Shown here in pieces: positions 29,816 to 39,686 of a stretch of 64,000 nucleotides of DNA. The stretch covers positions 434,001 to 498,000 of the forward strand of contig NZ_VMSB01000001.1 of assembly GCF_009858245.1 (NCBI RefSeq), read 5' to 3'. The notes under the pieces were generated by a model that had not been told where the DNA came from, did no database searches, and saw only the letters and a list, made by a program, of their open reading frames with translations. The stretch's first letter is position 1, and each line of letters begins with the position of its first letter. This DNA comes from Ornithinibacter aureus. GTDB lineage: Bacteria > Actinomycetota > Actinomycetes > Actinomycetales > Dermatophilaceae. Made by a program: the position numbers and the translations under genes.

Positions 29816-31360
29816 TCACGGCAGCCTCCACTCTCGTCCGTCGCGCTGCATCATGGCATCGGCGCTGGCGGGTCCCCACGTGCCGGCGGGGTACTGCTCG
29901 GGCGCGCGCCCCTTCGTGGCCCAGTACTTCTCGATGGGGTCGAGGATCTGCCAGGAGAGTTCGACCTCCTCGTGGCGGGGGAAGAGCGGTGGCTCGCCGA
30001 GGAGGACGTCGAGGATGAGGCGCTCGTAGGCCTCTGGCGAGGACTCGGTGAAGGCCCGGCCGTAACCGAAGTCCATCGTCACGTCGCGCACCTCCATCTG
30101 GGCGCCGGGCACCTTGGCGCCGAAGCGCAGGGTCACGCCCTCGTCGGGTTGGACCCGGATGACGATGGCGTTCTGCCCGAGCTCCTCGGTGGCCGTGTCG
30201 GTGAACGGCAGGTGGGGTGCCTTCTTGAAGACCACCGCGATCTCGGTGACCCGCTTGCCCAGCCGCTTGCCCGTGCGCAGGTAGAACGGGACACCGGCCC
30301 AGCGGCGGGTGGCGACGTCGAGTCGGATGGCGGCGTAGGTCTCGGTGCCCGAGCCCTTGGCGACCCCGGACTCCTCGAGGTAGCCGACCACCTCCTCGCC
30401 ACCCTGCCACCCCGCGGAGTACTGCCCCCGGGCGGTGCCCGTGGACAGGTCGGCGGGGATCCTCACGGCGGAGAGGACCTTCTCCTTCTCGAGCCGCAGA
30501 CCGTGGGCGTCGAAGGATGCCGGCTCCTCCATCGCGGTCAGCGCGAGCAGCTGGAGCAGGTGGTTCTGGATGACGTCACGAGCGGCGCCGATGCCGTCGT
30601 AGTAGCCGGCGCGCCCGCCGATGCCGATGTCCTCGGCCATGGTGATCTGCACGTGGTCGACGTAGTTGGCGTTCCAGACGGGTTCGAACATCTGGTTGGC
30701 GAAGCGCAGGGCCAGCAGGTTCTGGACCGTCTCCTTGCCCAGGTAGTGGTCGATGCGGAACACCGAGTCGGCGGGGAAGACCTTCTCGACGATGGTGTTC
30801 AGTTTGCGTGCCGACGTGAGGTCGTGACCGAACGGCTTCTCGATGACCACCCGCCGCCAGGCGTCCCGGTTGGACGAGGCGAGCCCCGACCGCTCGAGCT
30901 GCTGGCAGACCGTGGAGAAGAACGACGGCGGGATCGACAGGTAGAAGGCGTGGTTGCCGCTGGTCCCGCGACGCTCGTCGAGGTCGGCGACGGTCTGCGC
31001 GAGCAGGTCGAAGGCGGCGTCGTCGTCGAACGTGCCGGGGACGAAGCGCAGCCCTTCGGCGAGGGTGCGCCAGACCTCTTCGCGAAACGGGGTGCGGGCC
31101 CGTTCCCGGACCGCCTCGTAGACGATCTTGCCGAAGTCCTGGTCGGCCCAGTCGCGCCGGGCGAACCCGACGAGGGAGAACCCGGGTGGCAGCAGCCCGC
31201 GGTTGGCCAGGTCGTAGATCGCCGGCATGAGCTTCTTGCGGGCGAGGTCACCCGTCACGCCGAAGAGCACCATCGAACAGGGCCCGGCGATTCGCGGGAG
31301 CCGCTTGTCACGGGGATCGCGCAGCGGGTTCTGGGAAGCCGTCACCCCGGCGGGGCTCAT
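29816..31360 (-). CDS. zwf: Glucose-6-phosphate 1-dehydrogenase
   Basis: 514-residue enzyme that oxidises glucose-6-phosphate to the lactone and makes NADPH. Nucleotide loop is LFGVTGDLARKKLMPA near residue 33. The catalytic segment is RIDHYLGKETVQNLLALRFAN, and EKPFGHDLTSARKLN supplies the substrate lysine. The C-terminal YPAGTWGPASAD is usual. ATG 31360 overlaps the pgi stop as ATGA, coupling it to pgi. Confidence 0.97.
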   Translation of the reverse strand: MSPAGVTASQNPLRDPRDKRLPRIAGPCSMVLFGVTGDLARKKLMPAIYDLANRGLLPPGFSLVGFARRDWADQDFGKIVYEAVRERARTPFREEVWRTLAEGLRFVPGTFDDDAAFDLLAQTVADLDERRGTSGNHAFYLSIPPSFFSTVCQQLERSGLASSNRDAWRRVVIEKPFGHDLTSARKLNTIVEKVFPADSVFRIDHYLGKETVQNLLALRFANQMFEPVWNANYVDHVQITMAEDIGIGGRAGYYDGIGAARDVIQNHLLQLLALTAMEEPASFDAHGLRLEKEKVLSAVRIPADLSTGTARGQYSAGWQGGEEVVGYLEESGVAKGSGTETYAAIRLDVATRRWAGVPFYLRTGKRLGKRVTEIAVVFKKAPHLPFTDTATEELGQNAIVIRVQPDEGVTLRFGAKVPGAQMEVRDVTMDFGYGRAFTESSPEAYERLILDVLLGEPPLFPRHEEVELSWQILDPIEKYWATKGRAPEQYPAGTWGPASADAMMQRDGREWRLP

Positions 31361-33012
31361 GCGCGGCCCCGGCTCAGCGCTGCCCGGACCTGCTCGAGGC
31401 CCTCGTCGTGTGCGGTGAGGTGCAGCCGCAGGACCGGCCGTCCGTGCTCCGCGAGCACGGCGGCGTCGCCGCCGGCCTGAGCGGCGATGAACTCACCGAA
31501 GGTGAACTCGCGCCCGGGCACCTCGAGGTCCTGCGTCGGAGCGGTCGTCACCTGGAGGTAGACCCCGGTCGCGGGACCACCCTTGTGGTACTGCCCGGTG
31601 GAGTGCAGAAACCGCGGCCCCCAGCCGAAGGTCGCCGGGCGCCCGGTGCGGTCGAACAGGTCACGGGCGACCAGTTCGAGGTCGGCGTCGCCGAGTCGGT
31701 CGAGGTAGGCCATGACGGCGATGTAGCCCTGCTGGTCGTCGAGCAGGCCGAGCAGGGTGTCGACGGCGGCGTCGACCGTCGTGGCATCCCCGAGCCAGTC
31801 GCCACCGAGCGCGGTGACCTCGACCGACCCGTCGGTGAAGGCCGGCTCGACCCCGGCGCCGATGCCGGCGTCGAGCAGCTCGCGGGCGGCCGCCTTGGCG
31901 CTCTCGACGTCCGGCTGGTCGAAGGGGCTGATTCCGAGCAGGCGCCCGGCCACGGCCGTGGCCGTCTCCCAGAGCATGATCTGGGCGCCGAGAGGGCCGG
32001 CCACGGTGACGAGTGAGGCGGCCGACGACGCCGACCCACCGGCATCCGAGGTGTCCTGCTCGCCGACGGAGTCGGACTCGGAGTCGGTGGCGACGAGGCG
32101 GACCACCGTGCCGTCGTCGTAGAGCGATGCCGGTGCGGAACCGATGGCGACGACCGGCAGGATGCCGGTGCCGTCCTTGCCGGTGGACTCGGCGATGAGC
32201 TGCTCGGCCCACGCGCCGAAACCGACGTTCTCGGTGCCGTCGTCGACGAGGACGAGCTTGTCGCGCAGCGGCTGGGTGCCGGCCATCGCCGCAGCCAGGC
32301 GCAGCGCAGGGTTGGCGTCGTCATCGGCGGCGAGCAGGTCGGAGACGGCCTCGGCGTCGTCGAGCAGGGTCTCGACGTCGGCCCCTGCCAGGGCGCTCGG
32401 GACCAGCCCGAACGCGGTCAGGGCCGAGTAGCGTCCACCGACCTGGGGGTCGGCGTTGACCACCCGGAAGCCGGCGGCGCGGGCGTCGTTGTCGAGCGGG
32501 CTGCCCGGGTCGGTGACGATGACCATGCGTGCGCTCGGGTCCAGTCCGGCGTCGCGGAAGGCCTGCTCGAAGGCACGCCGCTGGCTGTCGGTCTCGACGG
32601 TCGACCCAGACTTGCTCGACACGACGACGACGGTGCGGTCCAGGTCGGTGAGTGCCGCCCGCACGACATCCGGGTCGGAGGAGTCCAGGACGTCGATGGG
32701 CACCCCGGCGGTGGCGCAGATGACCTCAGGGGCCAGGGACGACCCGCCCATCCCGCAGAGGACCACGCGGTCGTAACCGGCTTGGGACAGCTCCTCGCGC
32801 AGGGCGGCGACCTCACCGATGAGGTGGCGGGAGGTGCGGGGAAGACCCGTCCAGTTCAGGCGCTTGGCCGACTCCTCCTCGGCGGCCGGCCCCCACAGGG
32901 TGTGGTCCTTGGCGAAGATCCTGCTTGCGACCCGGTCCTGGACCAGCGTGGGGACGTGCGTCGTGACGGCGTCAGCGGCTGCGCCGGTCGCGGTGACCTC
33001 GAGGGTGCTCAT
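31357..33012 (-). CDS. pgi: Glucose-6-phosphate isomerase
   Basis: 551-residue SIS-fold isomerase between glucose-6-phosphate and fructose-6-phosphate. It shows [36 protein letters not shown] and [14 protein letters not shown], the divergent actinobacterial form found next to tal and zwf. An Asp/Ser-rich insert ([18 protein letters not shown]) is present near residue 320. It overlaps tal upstream and zwf downstream by four bases each. This isomerase lets carbon cycle back into the oxidative branch. Confidence 0.93.
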   Translation of the reverse strand: MSTLEVTATGAAADAVTTHVPTLVQDRVASRIFAKDHTLWGPAAEEESAKRLNWTGLPRTSRHLIGEVAALREELSQAGYDRVVLCGMGGSSLAPEVICATAGVPIDVLDSSDPDVVRAALTDLDRTVVVVSSKSGSTVETDSQRRAFEQAFRDAGLDPSARMVIVTDPGSPLDNDARAAGFRVVNADPQVGGRYSALTAFGLVPSALAGADVETLLDDAEAVSDLLAADDDANPALRLAAAMAGTQPLRDKLVLVDDGTENVGFGAWAEQLIAESTGKDGTGILPVVAIGSAPASLYDDGTVVRLVATDSESDSVGEQDTSDAGGSASSAASLVTVAGPLGAQIMLWETATAVAGRLLGISPFDQPDVESAKAAARELLDAGIGAGVEPAFTDGSVEVTALGGDWLGDATTVDAAVDTLLGLLDDQQGYIAVMAYLDRLGDADLELVARDLFDRTGRPATFGWGPRFLHSTGQYHKGGPATGVYLQVTTAPTQDLEVPGREFTFGEFIAAQAGGDAAVLAEHGRPVLRLHLTAHDEGLEQVRAALSRGRA

Positions 33013-34121
33013 GACTGTGCCCTTTCCAGCTCACGGGTGACGCCCGCGAGCAATTCGTCCCACGCGGCCTCGAACTTCGCGACACCGTCGCGCTCGAGCC
33101 GGGTGGTGACCTCGGTGTAGGAGATGCCGAGTCGTTCGAGGCTGTCGAGCACCTCGGCCGCTTCGGCGTAGTGGTGGGTCACCGTGTCGCCGGTGACCTC
33201 GCCGTGGTCGGCCACGGCCTGCAACGTCTTCTCGGGCATCGTGTTCACGGTGCCCGCGGCGACGAGCTCGGTGACGTACAGCGTGTCCGGGTACGTGGGG
33301 TCCTTGACGCCCGTGGAGGCCCACAGCGGTCGCTGACGGTGCCCACCGGCATCCTCGAGTGAACCCCAGCGAGGCGTCGAGAAGACTTCTTCGTACGCCT
33401 GGTAGGCAAGCCGTGCGTTCGCCACGGCAGCCTTGCCGCGCAGCGCGGCTGCCTCGTCGCTGCCGAGCGCGTCGAGCCGGGCGTCGATCTCGGTGTCGAC
33501 GCGCGAGACGAAGAACGACGCGACGGAGTGGATCGTCGACAGGTCGATTCCGTGCTCACGAGCCTGCTCCAGGCCGGTGAGGAAGGCGTTCATGACACCC
33601 CGGTAACGGTCCAGGGCGAAGATCAACGTGACGTTGACGCTGACCCCGGCGGCGAGGACCTGGCTGATGGCCGGCAGGCCCTCGGTCGTCGCCGGGATCT
33701 TGATGAGGACGTTGGGGCGGTCCACCGCAGCGGCGAGGTCGAGCGCCTGTGCCACCGTGGCGGCCGTGTCGTGCGCCAGGCGCGGGTCGACCTCGATCGA
33801 GACCCGGCCGTCGACACCGCCGGAGGACCGGTAGATCGGGGCGAACAGGTCGCAGGCGTCGCGCACGTCCTGGGTCGTGAGCGCCATGACGGCCTGGTCC
33901 GGGCTCGCGCCCGCCCGGGCCAGCTCCTGGACCTGGTCGTCGTAGGCGTGCCCCGCGGACAGGGCTGCCTGGAAGATCGAGGGGTTGGTCGTCACCCCGA
34001 CGACCCCGTGGTGCTCGATGAGGTTGGCGAGGTTGCCCGTGGTCAGGCGTTCACGGGAGAGGTCGTCCAGCCAGACGGAGACACCGTGGGCGGCGAGGTC
34101 GGTGACGGCGGTGCTCGTCAT
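33009..34121 (-). CDS. tal: Transaldolase
   Basis: 370-residue class I aldolase of the non-oxidative pentose-phosphate branch. It moves a dihydroxyacetone unit between sugar phosphates. The family stretches are [56 protein letters not shown] (Schiff-base Lys) and [13 protein letters not shown]. Length fits the actinobacterial long form. ATG 34121 is seven bases after the tkt stop. Confidence 0.97.
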   Translation of the reverse strand: MTSTAVTDLAAHGVSVWLDDLSRERLTTGNLANLIEHHGVVGVTTNPSIFQAALSAGHAYDDQVQELARAGASPDQAVMALTTQDVRDACDLFAPIYRSSGGVDGRVSIEVDPRLAHDTAATVAQALDLAAAVDRPNVLIKIPATTEGLPAISQVLAAGVSVNVTLIFALDRYRGVMNAFLTGLEQAREHGIDLSTIHSVASFFVSRVDTEIDARLDALGSDEAAALRGKAAVANARLAYQAYEEVFSTPRWGSLEDAGGHRQRPLWASTGVKDPTYPDTLYVTELVAAGTVNTMPEKTLQAVADHGEVTGDTVTHHYAEAAEVLDSLERLGISYTEVTTRLERDGVAKFEAAWDELLAGVTRELERAQS

Positions 34122-34128
34122 GCCGACC

Positions 34129-36405
34129 TCACTTCCCGGCCGCGCTCTTGCGGCTTGCCGCCTTGGGGGTTCCCACGTCGGTGCCGGTGTCCTTGCGAGC
34201 CCGGGGTGCGGTCTCGGTCAGGCCGGGAACCTGCCCCGCCTTGCGCGCTGCCGCGAGGGAGTCCTTTGCCGCCTTGACCACGGCCTCGGGGGTGAAGCCG
34301 AACTCGCGGAAGAGGGTCGCGGCATCCGCCGAGGCACCGAAGTGCTCGATGCTGACGGACCGACCGGAGTCGCCGACGACGTCGCGCCAGCCCTGGGCCA
34401 CCCCGGCCTCGATGCTCACGCGCGCCCGGACCGACGGGGGCAGCACCTTGTTGCGGTACGCAGCGCCCTGCTCCTCGAACCACTCACGGCAGGGCATCGA
34501 GACGACCCGGGCCGCGACCCCGGCCTTATCCAGCTGCAGTCGCGCCGCGAGGGCCAGCGACACCTCGGACCCCGTGGCGACGAGGATGACGTCGGGGGAG
34601 CCGGAGGACGCGTCGACGAGGACGTACGCGCCCTTGGCGACCCCGGTGGCCTTCGCGTGCTCGGTGCGGTCGATGACCGGCAGGTTCTGGCGCGACAGGG
34701 CCAGACCGGCGGGGGCGCCGCGCCGCAGGATCTCGGCCCACGCCTGGGCGGTCTCGTTGGCGTCCGCGGGGCGGACCACGGCGAGCCCGGGCATGGCCCG
34801 CAGCGAGGCGAGGTGCTCGATCGGCTGGTGGGTGGGGCCGTCCTCGCCGAGCCCGATCGAGTCGTGGGTCCACACGAACGTCACCGGCAGCTGCTGGATT
34901 GCCGCGAGGCGCACGGCGGGGCGCATGTAGTCGGAGAACACGAGGAAGGTGCCGCCGTACGGCCGGGTCAGCCCCTCGAGGGCGATGCCGTTGAGGATCA
35001 TCCCCATGGCGTTCTCGCGGATGCCGAAGTGCAGGGTGCGGCCGTAGGGTCCGCCCTTCCAGGCCGGCGTCTGGCGCGAGGCCGGGATGAAGGAGGGCTC
35101 ACCCGCCATCGTCGTGTTGTTGGACTCGGCGAGGTCGGCCGACCCGCCCCACAGCTCGGGCAGGGTTGCCGCCAGGGCGCCCAGGACCTTGCCGGATGCC
35201 GCTCGCGTCGCCAACCCCTTCGGGTCGGCGTCGAAGACGGGCAGCGACTTCTCGAAGCCTGCGGGCAGGGCGCCGTCGACGAGCCGGGTCAGCAGGGCGG
35301 CGCGCTCGGGCTGGGCCTTGCGCCACGCGGCGAACCGAGCGTTCCACTCCTTGTGGACGGCCTTGCCCCGCTTCTTGACCTCCCGTGCGTGGGCGAGCAC
35401 CGCTTTGTCGACCTCGAAGCTCTTCGCCGGGTCGAACCCGAGGAGCTCCTTGGTCGCGGCGATCTCGGCGTCGCCGAGGGCCGAGCCGTGGGACTTGCCG
35501 GTGCCGCGGACGGTGGGTGCCGGCCAGGCGATGACCGTGTGCAGCCGCACCAGCGTCGGCTTGGTGCGCGAGCGACGGCTCTTGGTCAGTGCGGCGAGCA
35601 GTGCGTCGACGTCCTCGGTGTAGTCGGCGGTGCCGGCGGGATCGGCGCTGCGGCGCCAGTCGACGTCGATGACCTCCCAGCCGTAGGACTCGTACCGCAT
35701 CGCGACGTCCTCGCTGAACGAGATGTCGGTGTCGTCCTCGATGGAGATCTGGTTCGCGTCGTACACGACGGTGAGGTTGCCCAGCTGCTGGTGGCCCGCG
35801 AGCGACGAGGCCTCGGCGGCCACGCCCTCCATGAGGTCACCGTCGGAGGCGAGCACCCACACGTGGTGGTCGAAGACGCTCTCGCCGGCCTTGGCCTCGG
35901 GGTCGAGGAGTCCGCGCTGGCGGCGCTGCGCCATGGCCATGCCGACCGCCGAGGCCAGCCCGGAGCCGAGGGGGCCGGTGGTGATCTCGACACCCTTGGT
36001 GTGGTGCACCTCGGGGTGGCCGGGGGTCAGCGACCCCCACGTGCGCAGCGCCTTGAGGTCCTTGAGCTCCAGGCCGTAGCCGCTGAGGAAGAGCTGGACG
36101 TACTGGGTGAGCGAGGAGTGTCCACAGGAGAGCACGAAGCGGTCACGGCCCAGCCACGCAGGATCGGACGGGTCGTGGGTCATGACGTTCTGGTACAGCA
36201 GGTAGGCCACCGGGGCCAGGCTCATCGCGGTGCCCGGGTGTCCGTTGCCGGCGTTCTGCACGGCATCGGCGGCAAGCAGCCTGGCGGTGTCGACGGCCCG
36301 GACGTCGAGGTCGGTCCACCCCGCCTTCTTCGCCACGGGGGCAGCGAGGTCGCTGCTGCGGGCGGCGGTCAGGGTCGAGGTGCGGCTGGCGGGCTTGCTG
36401 GTCAC
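34129..36405 (-). CDS. tkt: Transketolase
   Basis: 758-residue thiamine diphosphate enzyme moving two-carbon units between sugars. Conserved: [37 protein letters not shown], the ThDP/Mg site [19 protein letters not shown], and [22 protein letters not shown]. Both ends carry extra tails: an N-terminal [18 protein letters not shown] and a C-terminal basic stretch ([19 protein letters not shown]). GTG 36405 follows AAGAGG and gives a short leader; the longer frame to 36522 runs through the promoter. It is the first gene of tkt-tal-pgi-zwf-opcA-pgl. Confidence 0.96.
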   Translation of the reverse strand: MTSKPASRTSTLTAARSSDLAAPVAKKAGWTDLDVRAVDTARLLAADAVQNAGNGHPGTAMSLAPVAYLLYQNVMTHDPSDPAWLGRDRFVLSCGHSSLTQYVQLFLSGYGLELKDLKALRTWGSLTPGHPEVHHTKGVEITTGPLGSGLASAVGMAMAQRRQRGLLDPEAKAGESVFDHHVWVLASDGDLMEGVAAEASSLAGHQQLGNLTVVYDANQISIEDDTDISFSEDVAMRYESYGWEVIDVDWRRSADPAGTADYTEDVDALLAALTKSRRSRTKPTLVRLHTVIAWPAPTVRGTGKSHGSALGDAEIAATKELLGFDPAKSFEVDKAVLAHAREVKKRGKAVHKEWNARFAAWRKAQPERAALLTRLVDGALPAGFEKSLPVFDADPKGLATRAASGKVLGALAATLPELWGGSADLAESNNTTMAGEPSFIPASRQTPAWKGGPYGRTLHFGIRENAMGMILNGIALEGLTRPYGGTFLVFSDYMRPAVRLAAIQQLPVTFVWTHDSIGLGEDGPTHQPIEHLASLRAMPGLAVVRPADANETAQAWAEILRRGAPAGLALSRQNLPVIDRTEHAKATGVAKGAYVLVDASSGSPDVILVATGSEVSLALAARLQLDKAGVAARVVSMPCREWFEEQGAAYRNKVLPPSVRARVSIEAGVAQGWRDVVGDSGRSVSIEHFGASADAATLFREFGFTPEAVVKAAKDSLAAARKAGQVPGLTETAPRARKDTGTDVGTPKAASRKSAAGK

Positions 36406-36455
36406 AGGAGCCTCTTTCGCGAAGACGGTGCACACGGCAGGTCGAGTCGTCGGCC

Positions 36456-36461
36456 AGCCTA
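36456..36461 (-). promoter_or_regulatory. Candidate -10 of the pentose-phosphate operon
   Basis: TAGGCT on the minus strand, about 50 bases before tkt GTG 36405, leaving room for a leader with a ribosome site. Confidence 0.4.
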
Positions 36462-36506
36462 GTGTCTGGGCCCGCCCGCGGTTCTCCGTGCTGACGGGCG
36501 GACGGC

Positions 36507-36512
36507 TAGAAT
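36507..36512 (+). promoter_or_regulatory. Candidate -10 of ctaB
   Basis: TAGAAT, close to the TANAAT consensus, 36 bases before GTG 36549. A GAAGGA ribosome site lies in between. Confidence 0.5.
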
Positions 36513-36548
36513 CGCCGGACACCCTCCCGCACCTGCTCGAAGGACGAC

Positions 36549-37493
36549 GTGGCGACCATTCCGACGACGACCGACTCCCCGTCGGTGCCGCCGCTCGCGC
36601 GACGCTCCACGGTGGCCAACTACGTCGCGCTGACCAAGCCGCGCATCATCGAGCTCCTGCTCGTCACCACCGTGCCGGTGATGTTCCTGGCCGAACGAGG
36701 CGTCCCCTCGGTGTGGCTCGTGGTCGCGACCCTCATCGGTGGCACGCTCAGCGCCGGGGCGGCGAACACCTTCAACTCGGTGTACGACCGCGACATCGAC
36801 GCGCTGATGCACCGCACGAGCAACCGGCCGATGGTCACCGGCGCGATCACGACGCGCAACGCGGTGCTGTTCGGTGCCGCGCTGACGGTCATCTCCACGC
36901 TCTGGTTCGCGCTCGTCGTCAACGTCCTGTCGGCGCTGTTGTCCCTGGCGGCCATCGCGCTCTACGCGGTCGGCTACACGATCCTGCTCAAGCGCCGCAC
37001 GTCGCAGAACATCGTGTGGGGCGGCATCGCCGGCTGCATGCCGACCCTCATCGGGTGGTCTGCCGTCACCGGCACGGTCGGCTGGCCCGCAGTGGTGCTC
37101 TTCCTCGTGATCTTCTTCTGGACCCCGCCGCACTACTGGCCGCTGTCGATGGCGTTTCGCGACGACTACTCCACGGCCGGGGTGCCGATGCTGCCCGTGG
37201 AGCGCGGACCGGTGGCCGTAGGCCGCCAGATCGTCGCCTACTCGTGGGTGATGGTGGCGACGTCGCTCGTCCTCGTCCCGGTCGCCCCCATGGGCTGGAT
37301 CTACGTGGTGACGGCCGTGCTCTCCGGCGCACTGTTCATCGCCGAGGCACACCGCCTGCTGCGCGCTGCCCGGGGCGGCGCCACCGGTGCCGCCCTGAAG
37401 CCGATGCGGCTGTTCCACTACTCGATCACGTACGTGACCCTGGTCTTCCTCGCGGTCGCGGTCGACCCGCTGCTGTACTTCCCGCTGTCCTGA
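36549..37493 (+). CDS. ctaB: Protoheme IX farnesyltransferase (haem O synthase)
   Basis: 314-residue membrane prenyltransferase of the UbiA family, adding farnesyl to haem B to make haem O for cytochrome oxidase. It has about nine helices. The first aspartate motif is [23 protein letters not shown], followed by [24 protein letters not shown] and the segment [22 protein letters not shown] 36549 has GAAGGA upstream. The haem A synthase gene ctaA lies 1.2 kb away on the other strand, separated by the toxin-antitoxin region. Confidence 0.96.
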   Translation: MATIPTTTDSPSVPPLARRSTVANYVALTKPRIIELLLVTTVPVMFLAERGVPSVWLVVATLIGGTLSAGAANTFNSVYDRDIDALMHRTSNRPMVTGAITTRNAVLFGAALTVISTLWFALVVNVLSALLSLAAIALYAVGYTILLKRRTSQNIVWGGIAGCMPTLIGWSAVTGTVGWPAVVLFLVIFFWTPPHYWPLSMAFRDDYSTAGVPMLPVERGPVAVGRQIVAYSWVMVATSLVLVPVAPMGWIYVVTAVLSGALFIAEAHRLLRAARGGATGAALKPMRLFHYSITYVTLVFLAVAVDPLLYFPLS

Positions 37494-37908
37494 GCCGACC
37501 CCGGCGGACAGCGGCATTTCGGATGCCGGGAGCGGTGCGACGCGTCGTGGCGACTACCGAACCCAAGGATGCGAGTTGCCATCAGCAGCATCCGTCCGAC
37601 ATCACCCGTGCACAGGAAGCGCACCACGTGCGGCATGAGCGGACTTTATGAAGATGCTCGTCCGTCGGTGACCTTGTGGAACCACGCGGCAGCCATCTGC
37701 GCAGCCCCTGCAGCCGACGACATCTCGGCAACCAAGCCTCCGGCCGGCTGCGGGACGGATGCACTCAAGACCTGGAAGAAGGCCGACTCACTCGGTGTTG
37801 GTGGGGCATCACGCACGAATTCGAGTCTCTCAGGTGCGGTGCGTACTCGACCGCCGATCGGTATGGACGCTCACACTGCTCACGGCAGCTGCGTGTGTTC
37901 TGCTCCGC
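37494..37908. other. Gene-poor 415-base stretch after ctaB
   Basis: No convincing gene on either strand: the open frames lack ribosome sites and family features, and third-position G/C bias is weak. The stretch looks less GC-rich than its surroundings. At 37512-37528 a small hairpin (CGGCAT, 5-base loop, ATGCCG) may terminate ctaB. The rest looks like decayed or acquired DNA next to the toxin gene. Confidence 0.55.
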
Positions 37909-38148
37909 TCAGGGCAGAAGGTCGAGGTAGTGCTCGCGTGCTGGCATGGCGTGGATCACGAGCTCGTTGCCGTTTTCGAACACGAGCACGATCGTCTCGA
38001 TGAGACGCGCATGGGTGTCGAAGCCGAGCCGCAGTTCGCGGTGTGGCCAGTCGTCGTCTTCGAGCGGCTCCACCCATTGCGCCCAGTGGGCTGCGTGGGC
38101 GTCCTCGGCGCCCATGCCATGCTTGAGGGCGCTGGGGTGGACGTTCAC
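37909..38148 (-). CDS. Probable small toxin of a type II toxin-antitoxin pair
   Basis: 79 residues starting MNVHPSALKHGMGAEDAHAAHW and ending NGNELVIHAMPAREHYLDLLP. The short HPSALKHG helix, a central beta segment (ELRLGFDTHARLIETIVLVFENG) and the terminal HAM motif resemble small BrnT/RelE-like toxins paired with ribbon-helix-helix proteins. This is judged from general layout, not a proven family. GTG 38148 overlaps the stop of the upstream antitoxin as GTGA, the usual antitoxin-first, coupled arrangement. If a toxin, it is probably an RNase; no catalytic residue can be assigned. Confidence 0.6.
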   Translation of the reverse strand: MNVHPSALKHGMGAEDAHAAHWAQWVEPLEDDDWPHRELRLGFDTHARLIETIVLVFENGNELVIHAMPAREHYLDLLP

Positions 38149-38390
38149 GCGGCGTAGTGGGCCAACGCACGGCGGATGGCTTCGGATCGGGTGAGGTGCT
38201 CACGTTCGGCGACTGCGTCCAGGGCCGCGATCTCGTCGGCAGTGAGGCGGACGGCGACGACCTGCATGGGCTCGGCGCCCCTGCCTGGCCGACCTCGGCC
38301 GCGGCGCTTGAGTGCCTCGACGTCGTAGCCAGCCTCGGCCTCGTCGACCCACTTCTCGATCTGCTCGTCGGTGACCTCGTCCTCACGCAT
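38145..38390 (-). CDS. Ribbon-helix-helix (CopG-like) antitoxin
   Basis: 81 residues. The acidic N-terminal third (MREDEVTDEQIEKWVDEAEAGYD) is followed by a basic linker ([11 protein letters not shown]). A C-terminal ribbon-helix-helix DNA-binding unit follows: MQVVAVRLTADEIAALDAVA and HLTRSEAIRRALAHYAA. Such proteins bind the partner toxin and repress their own promoter. ATG 38390 is preferred because the upstream extension is Pro-rich and non-homologous-looking. The 35 bases upstream are strikingly A/T-rich. Confidence 0.75.
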   Translation of the reverse strand: MREDEVTDEQIEKWVDEAEAGYDVEALKRRGRGRPGRGAEPMQVVAVRLTADEIAALDAVAEREHLTRSEAIRRALAHYAA

Positions 38391-38425
38391 GCGATTATCG
38401 TCAACGAAAACATGCGGTTGTGTCG
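38391..38425 (-). promoter_or_regulatory. A/T-rich promoter/operator of the toxin-antitoxin pair
   Basis: On the minus strand the sequence CATGTTTTCGTTGACGATAAT runs into the start codon. GATAAT stands three bases before ATG, and CGCATG occurs twice 26 bases apart. Likely target of the antitoxin's own DNA-binding domain. Confidence 0.4.
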
Positions 38426-38560
38426 CCAGGAACGAGTCAGGTGCCGGAGGCCGTCGCGGTCCACCTCCACGGAAAGGACCACTGTCCGCGTGAGGTGATG
38501 CAGGGGGCACGATAGGTCGCGCGTGATGCGTCACCTGGGTCGGGCCTGGCGGGTCGAGGG

Positions 38561-38606
38561 GTCGAGACATGCCCGGGATCGTCGACTCCGTCGGGCGTGT
38601 CTCGAC
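38561..38606 (-). terminator. Inverted repeat downstream of ctaA
   Basis: GTCGAGACATGCCCG at 38561-38575 pairs with 38592-38606 (one G-T pair) around a 16-base loop, about 100 bases after the ctaA stop. It is a terminator candidate, or a protein site given the distance. The rest of 38426-38702 shows no gene I can support. Confidence 0.5.
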
Positions 38607-38702
38607 CGGTCGATTGGCCAGGGCCAAACGTCCGACATTCGTCACGAGCGCGCGCACCACATCGGTGCCGTGGGCGGCCGCACGTTCCTCGTGTGGTCGA
38701 CG

Positions 38703-39638
38703 TCAGCGCCGACGCAGCGCGAGGATGCCGTTGGTCAGCGCGACGACGAGCAGCGTCGCTCCCAGCATGTGCGCGATGACGAGCGCTTCGGGCAGGTTGG
38801 TGAAGTACTGCACGTACCCGACGACCCCCTGGGCCAGGCTCACGGCGAGGACGGCGAACCAGGCCCGCCCGGGTGCGCGGTCGGCATCCTTGCTCGTGAG
38901 GCGGGCGGTGAGCCAGGTGGCGACGACGAGGCCGACGAAGAGCATGACGAGGTCGGCGTGCAGCCACGAGATCGTGCGCGGGTCGAACCCCAAGCGGGCG
39001 GGTTCGTCCGCGTCGCCCGAGTGTGGCCCCGACCCGGTGACGAGGGTGCCGAGGAACAGCACGACCCCGCCGACCGCGGTGGTGGCCCACGCCAGGCGGG
39101 TCACGATCGGCGGGACGAGTGGTAGGGGGGCCGCGCCGGTCTCGTGCCGCGCGATCCACAGGTAGGACGCCGCTGCGACCAGACCCATCGAGACGAGGAA
39201 GTGCGCGGCGACCGTCGCCGGGTGCAGCCCGAGCAGAACCGTGATCCCGCCGAGCACGGCCTGGACGAGCACGCCGACGAAGACGGTCACGGCGGCCACC
39301 TTCATGGCTCGTCGTGGTGCCCAGCGCCAGACGGCGACGATGGTCGCGAGGGCCAGCAGCCCGAGCACCCCGGTGAGGGTGCGGTTGCCGAACTCGATCC
39401 ACTTGTGGATGCCCTCGGCCTGGTCGATCGTCGGAGTGATCGAGCCGTCGACGCACTCCGGCCACGTCGGGCACCCCAGGCCGCTGCCGGTCACCCGGAC
39501 CAGCCCGCCCGTGATGACGATCGCGACCTCGGCGACGAGGTTGGCCAGCAGGATCGGCGAGAGCCACCGGGAACCGGGCCGCAGGGCCTGATCCGTTCGG
39601 GGGCCGCCGGTGATCGGACTCGTGCTCGTGCTGGTCAC
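38703..39638 (-). CDS. ctaA: Haem A synthase
   Basis: 311-residue membrane protein with about eight helices that converts haem O to haem A. The segment ITGGLVRVTGSGLGCPTWPEC near residue 42 carries the cysteine pair. Haem-ligand histidines lie in HKWIEFGNRTLTG, LLGLHPATVAAHFLVSMGL, WLHADLVMLF and EALVIAHMLGATLL. GTG 39638 stands seven bases after a TAGCCT box. It is divergently arranged to nothing close; the ABC-2 permease stop is 48 bases upstream on the same strand. Confidence 0.94.
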   Translation of the reverse strand: MTSTSTSPITGGPRTDQALRPGSRWLSPILLANLVAEVAIVITGGLVRVTGSGLGCPTWPECVDGSITPTIDQAEGIHKWIEFGNRTLTGVLGLLALATIVAVWRWAPRRAMKVAAVTVFVGVLVQAVLGGITVLLGLHPATVAAHFLVSMGLVAAASYLWIARHETGAAPLPLVPPIVTRLAWATTAVGGVVLFLGTLVTGSGPHSGDADEPARLGFDPRTISWLHADLVMLFVGLVVATWLTARLTSKDADRAPGRAWFAVLAVSLAQGVVGYVQYFTNLPEALVIAHMLGATLLVVALTNGILALRRR

Positions 39639-39645
39639 GGGGTCA

Positions 39646-39651
39646 AGGCTA
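39646..39651 (-). promoter_or_regulatory. Leaderless -10 box of ctaA
   Basis: TAGCCT on the minus strand, seven bases before GTG 39638. Confidence 0.5.
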
Positions 39652-39686
39652 CGGCGCGGGTCACAGCCTTCGACGCGGCGGGTGGT

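Noticed and set aside
37815-37840. TTCGAGTCT resembling a tRNA T-arm, which would mark a tRNA remnant or attachment site.
   Set aside because: The flanking bases do not form the five-pair T stem and no acceptor or anticodon arm is present.
37569-38003. 144-codon plus-strand frame after ctaB.
   Set aside because: No ribosome site, odd composition, no recognisable family, and it runs antisense through the toxin gene.
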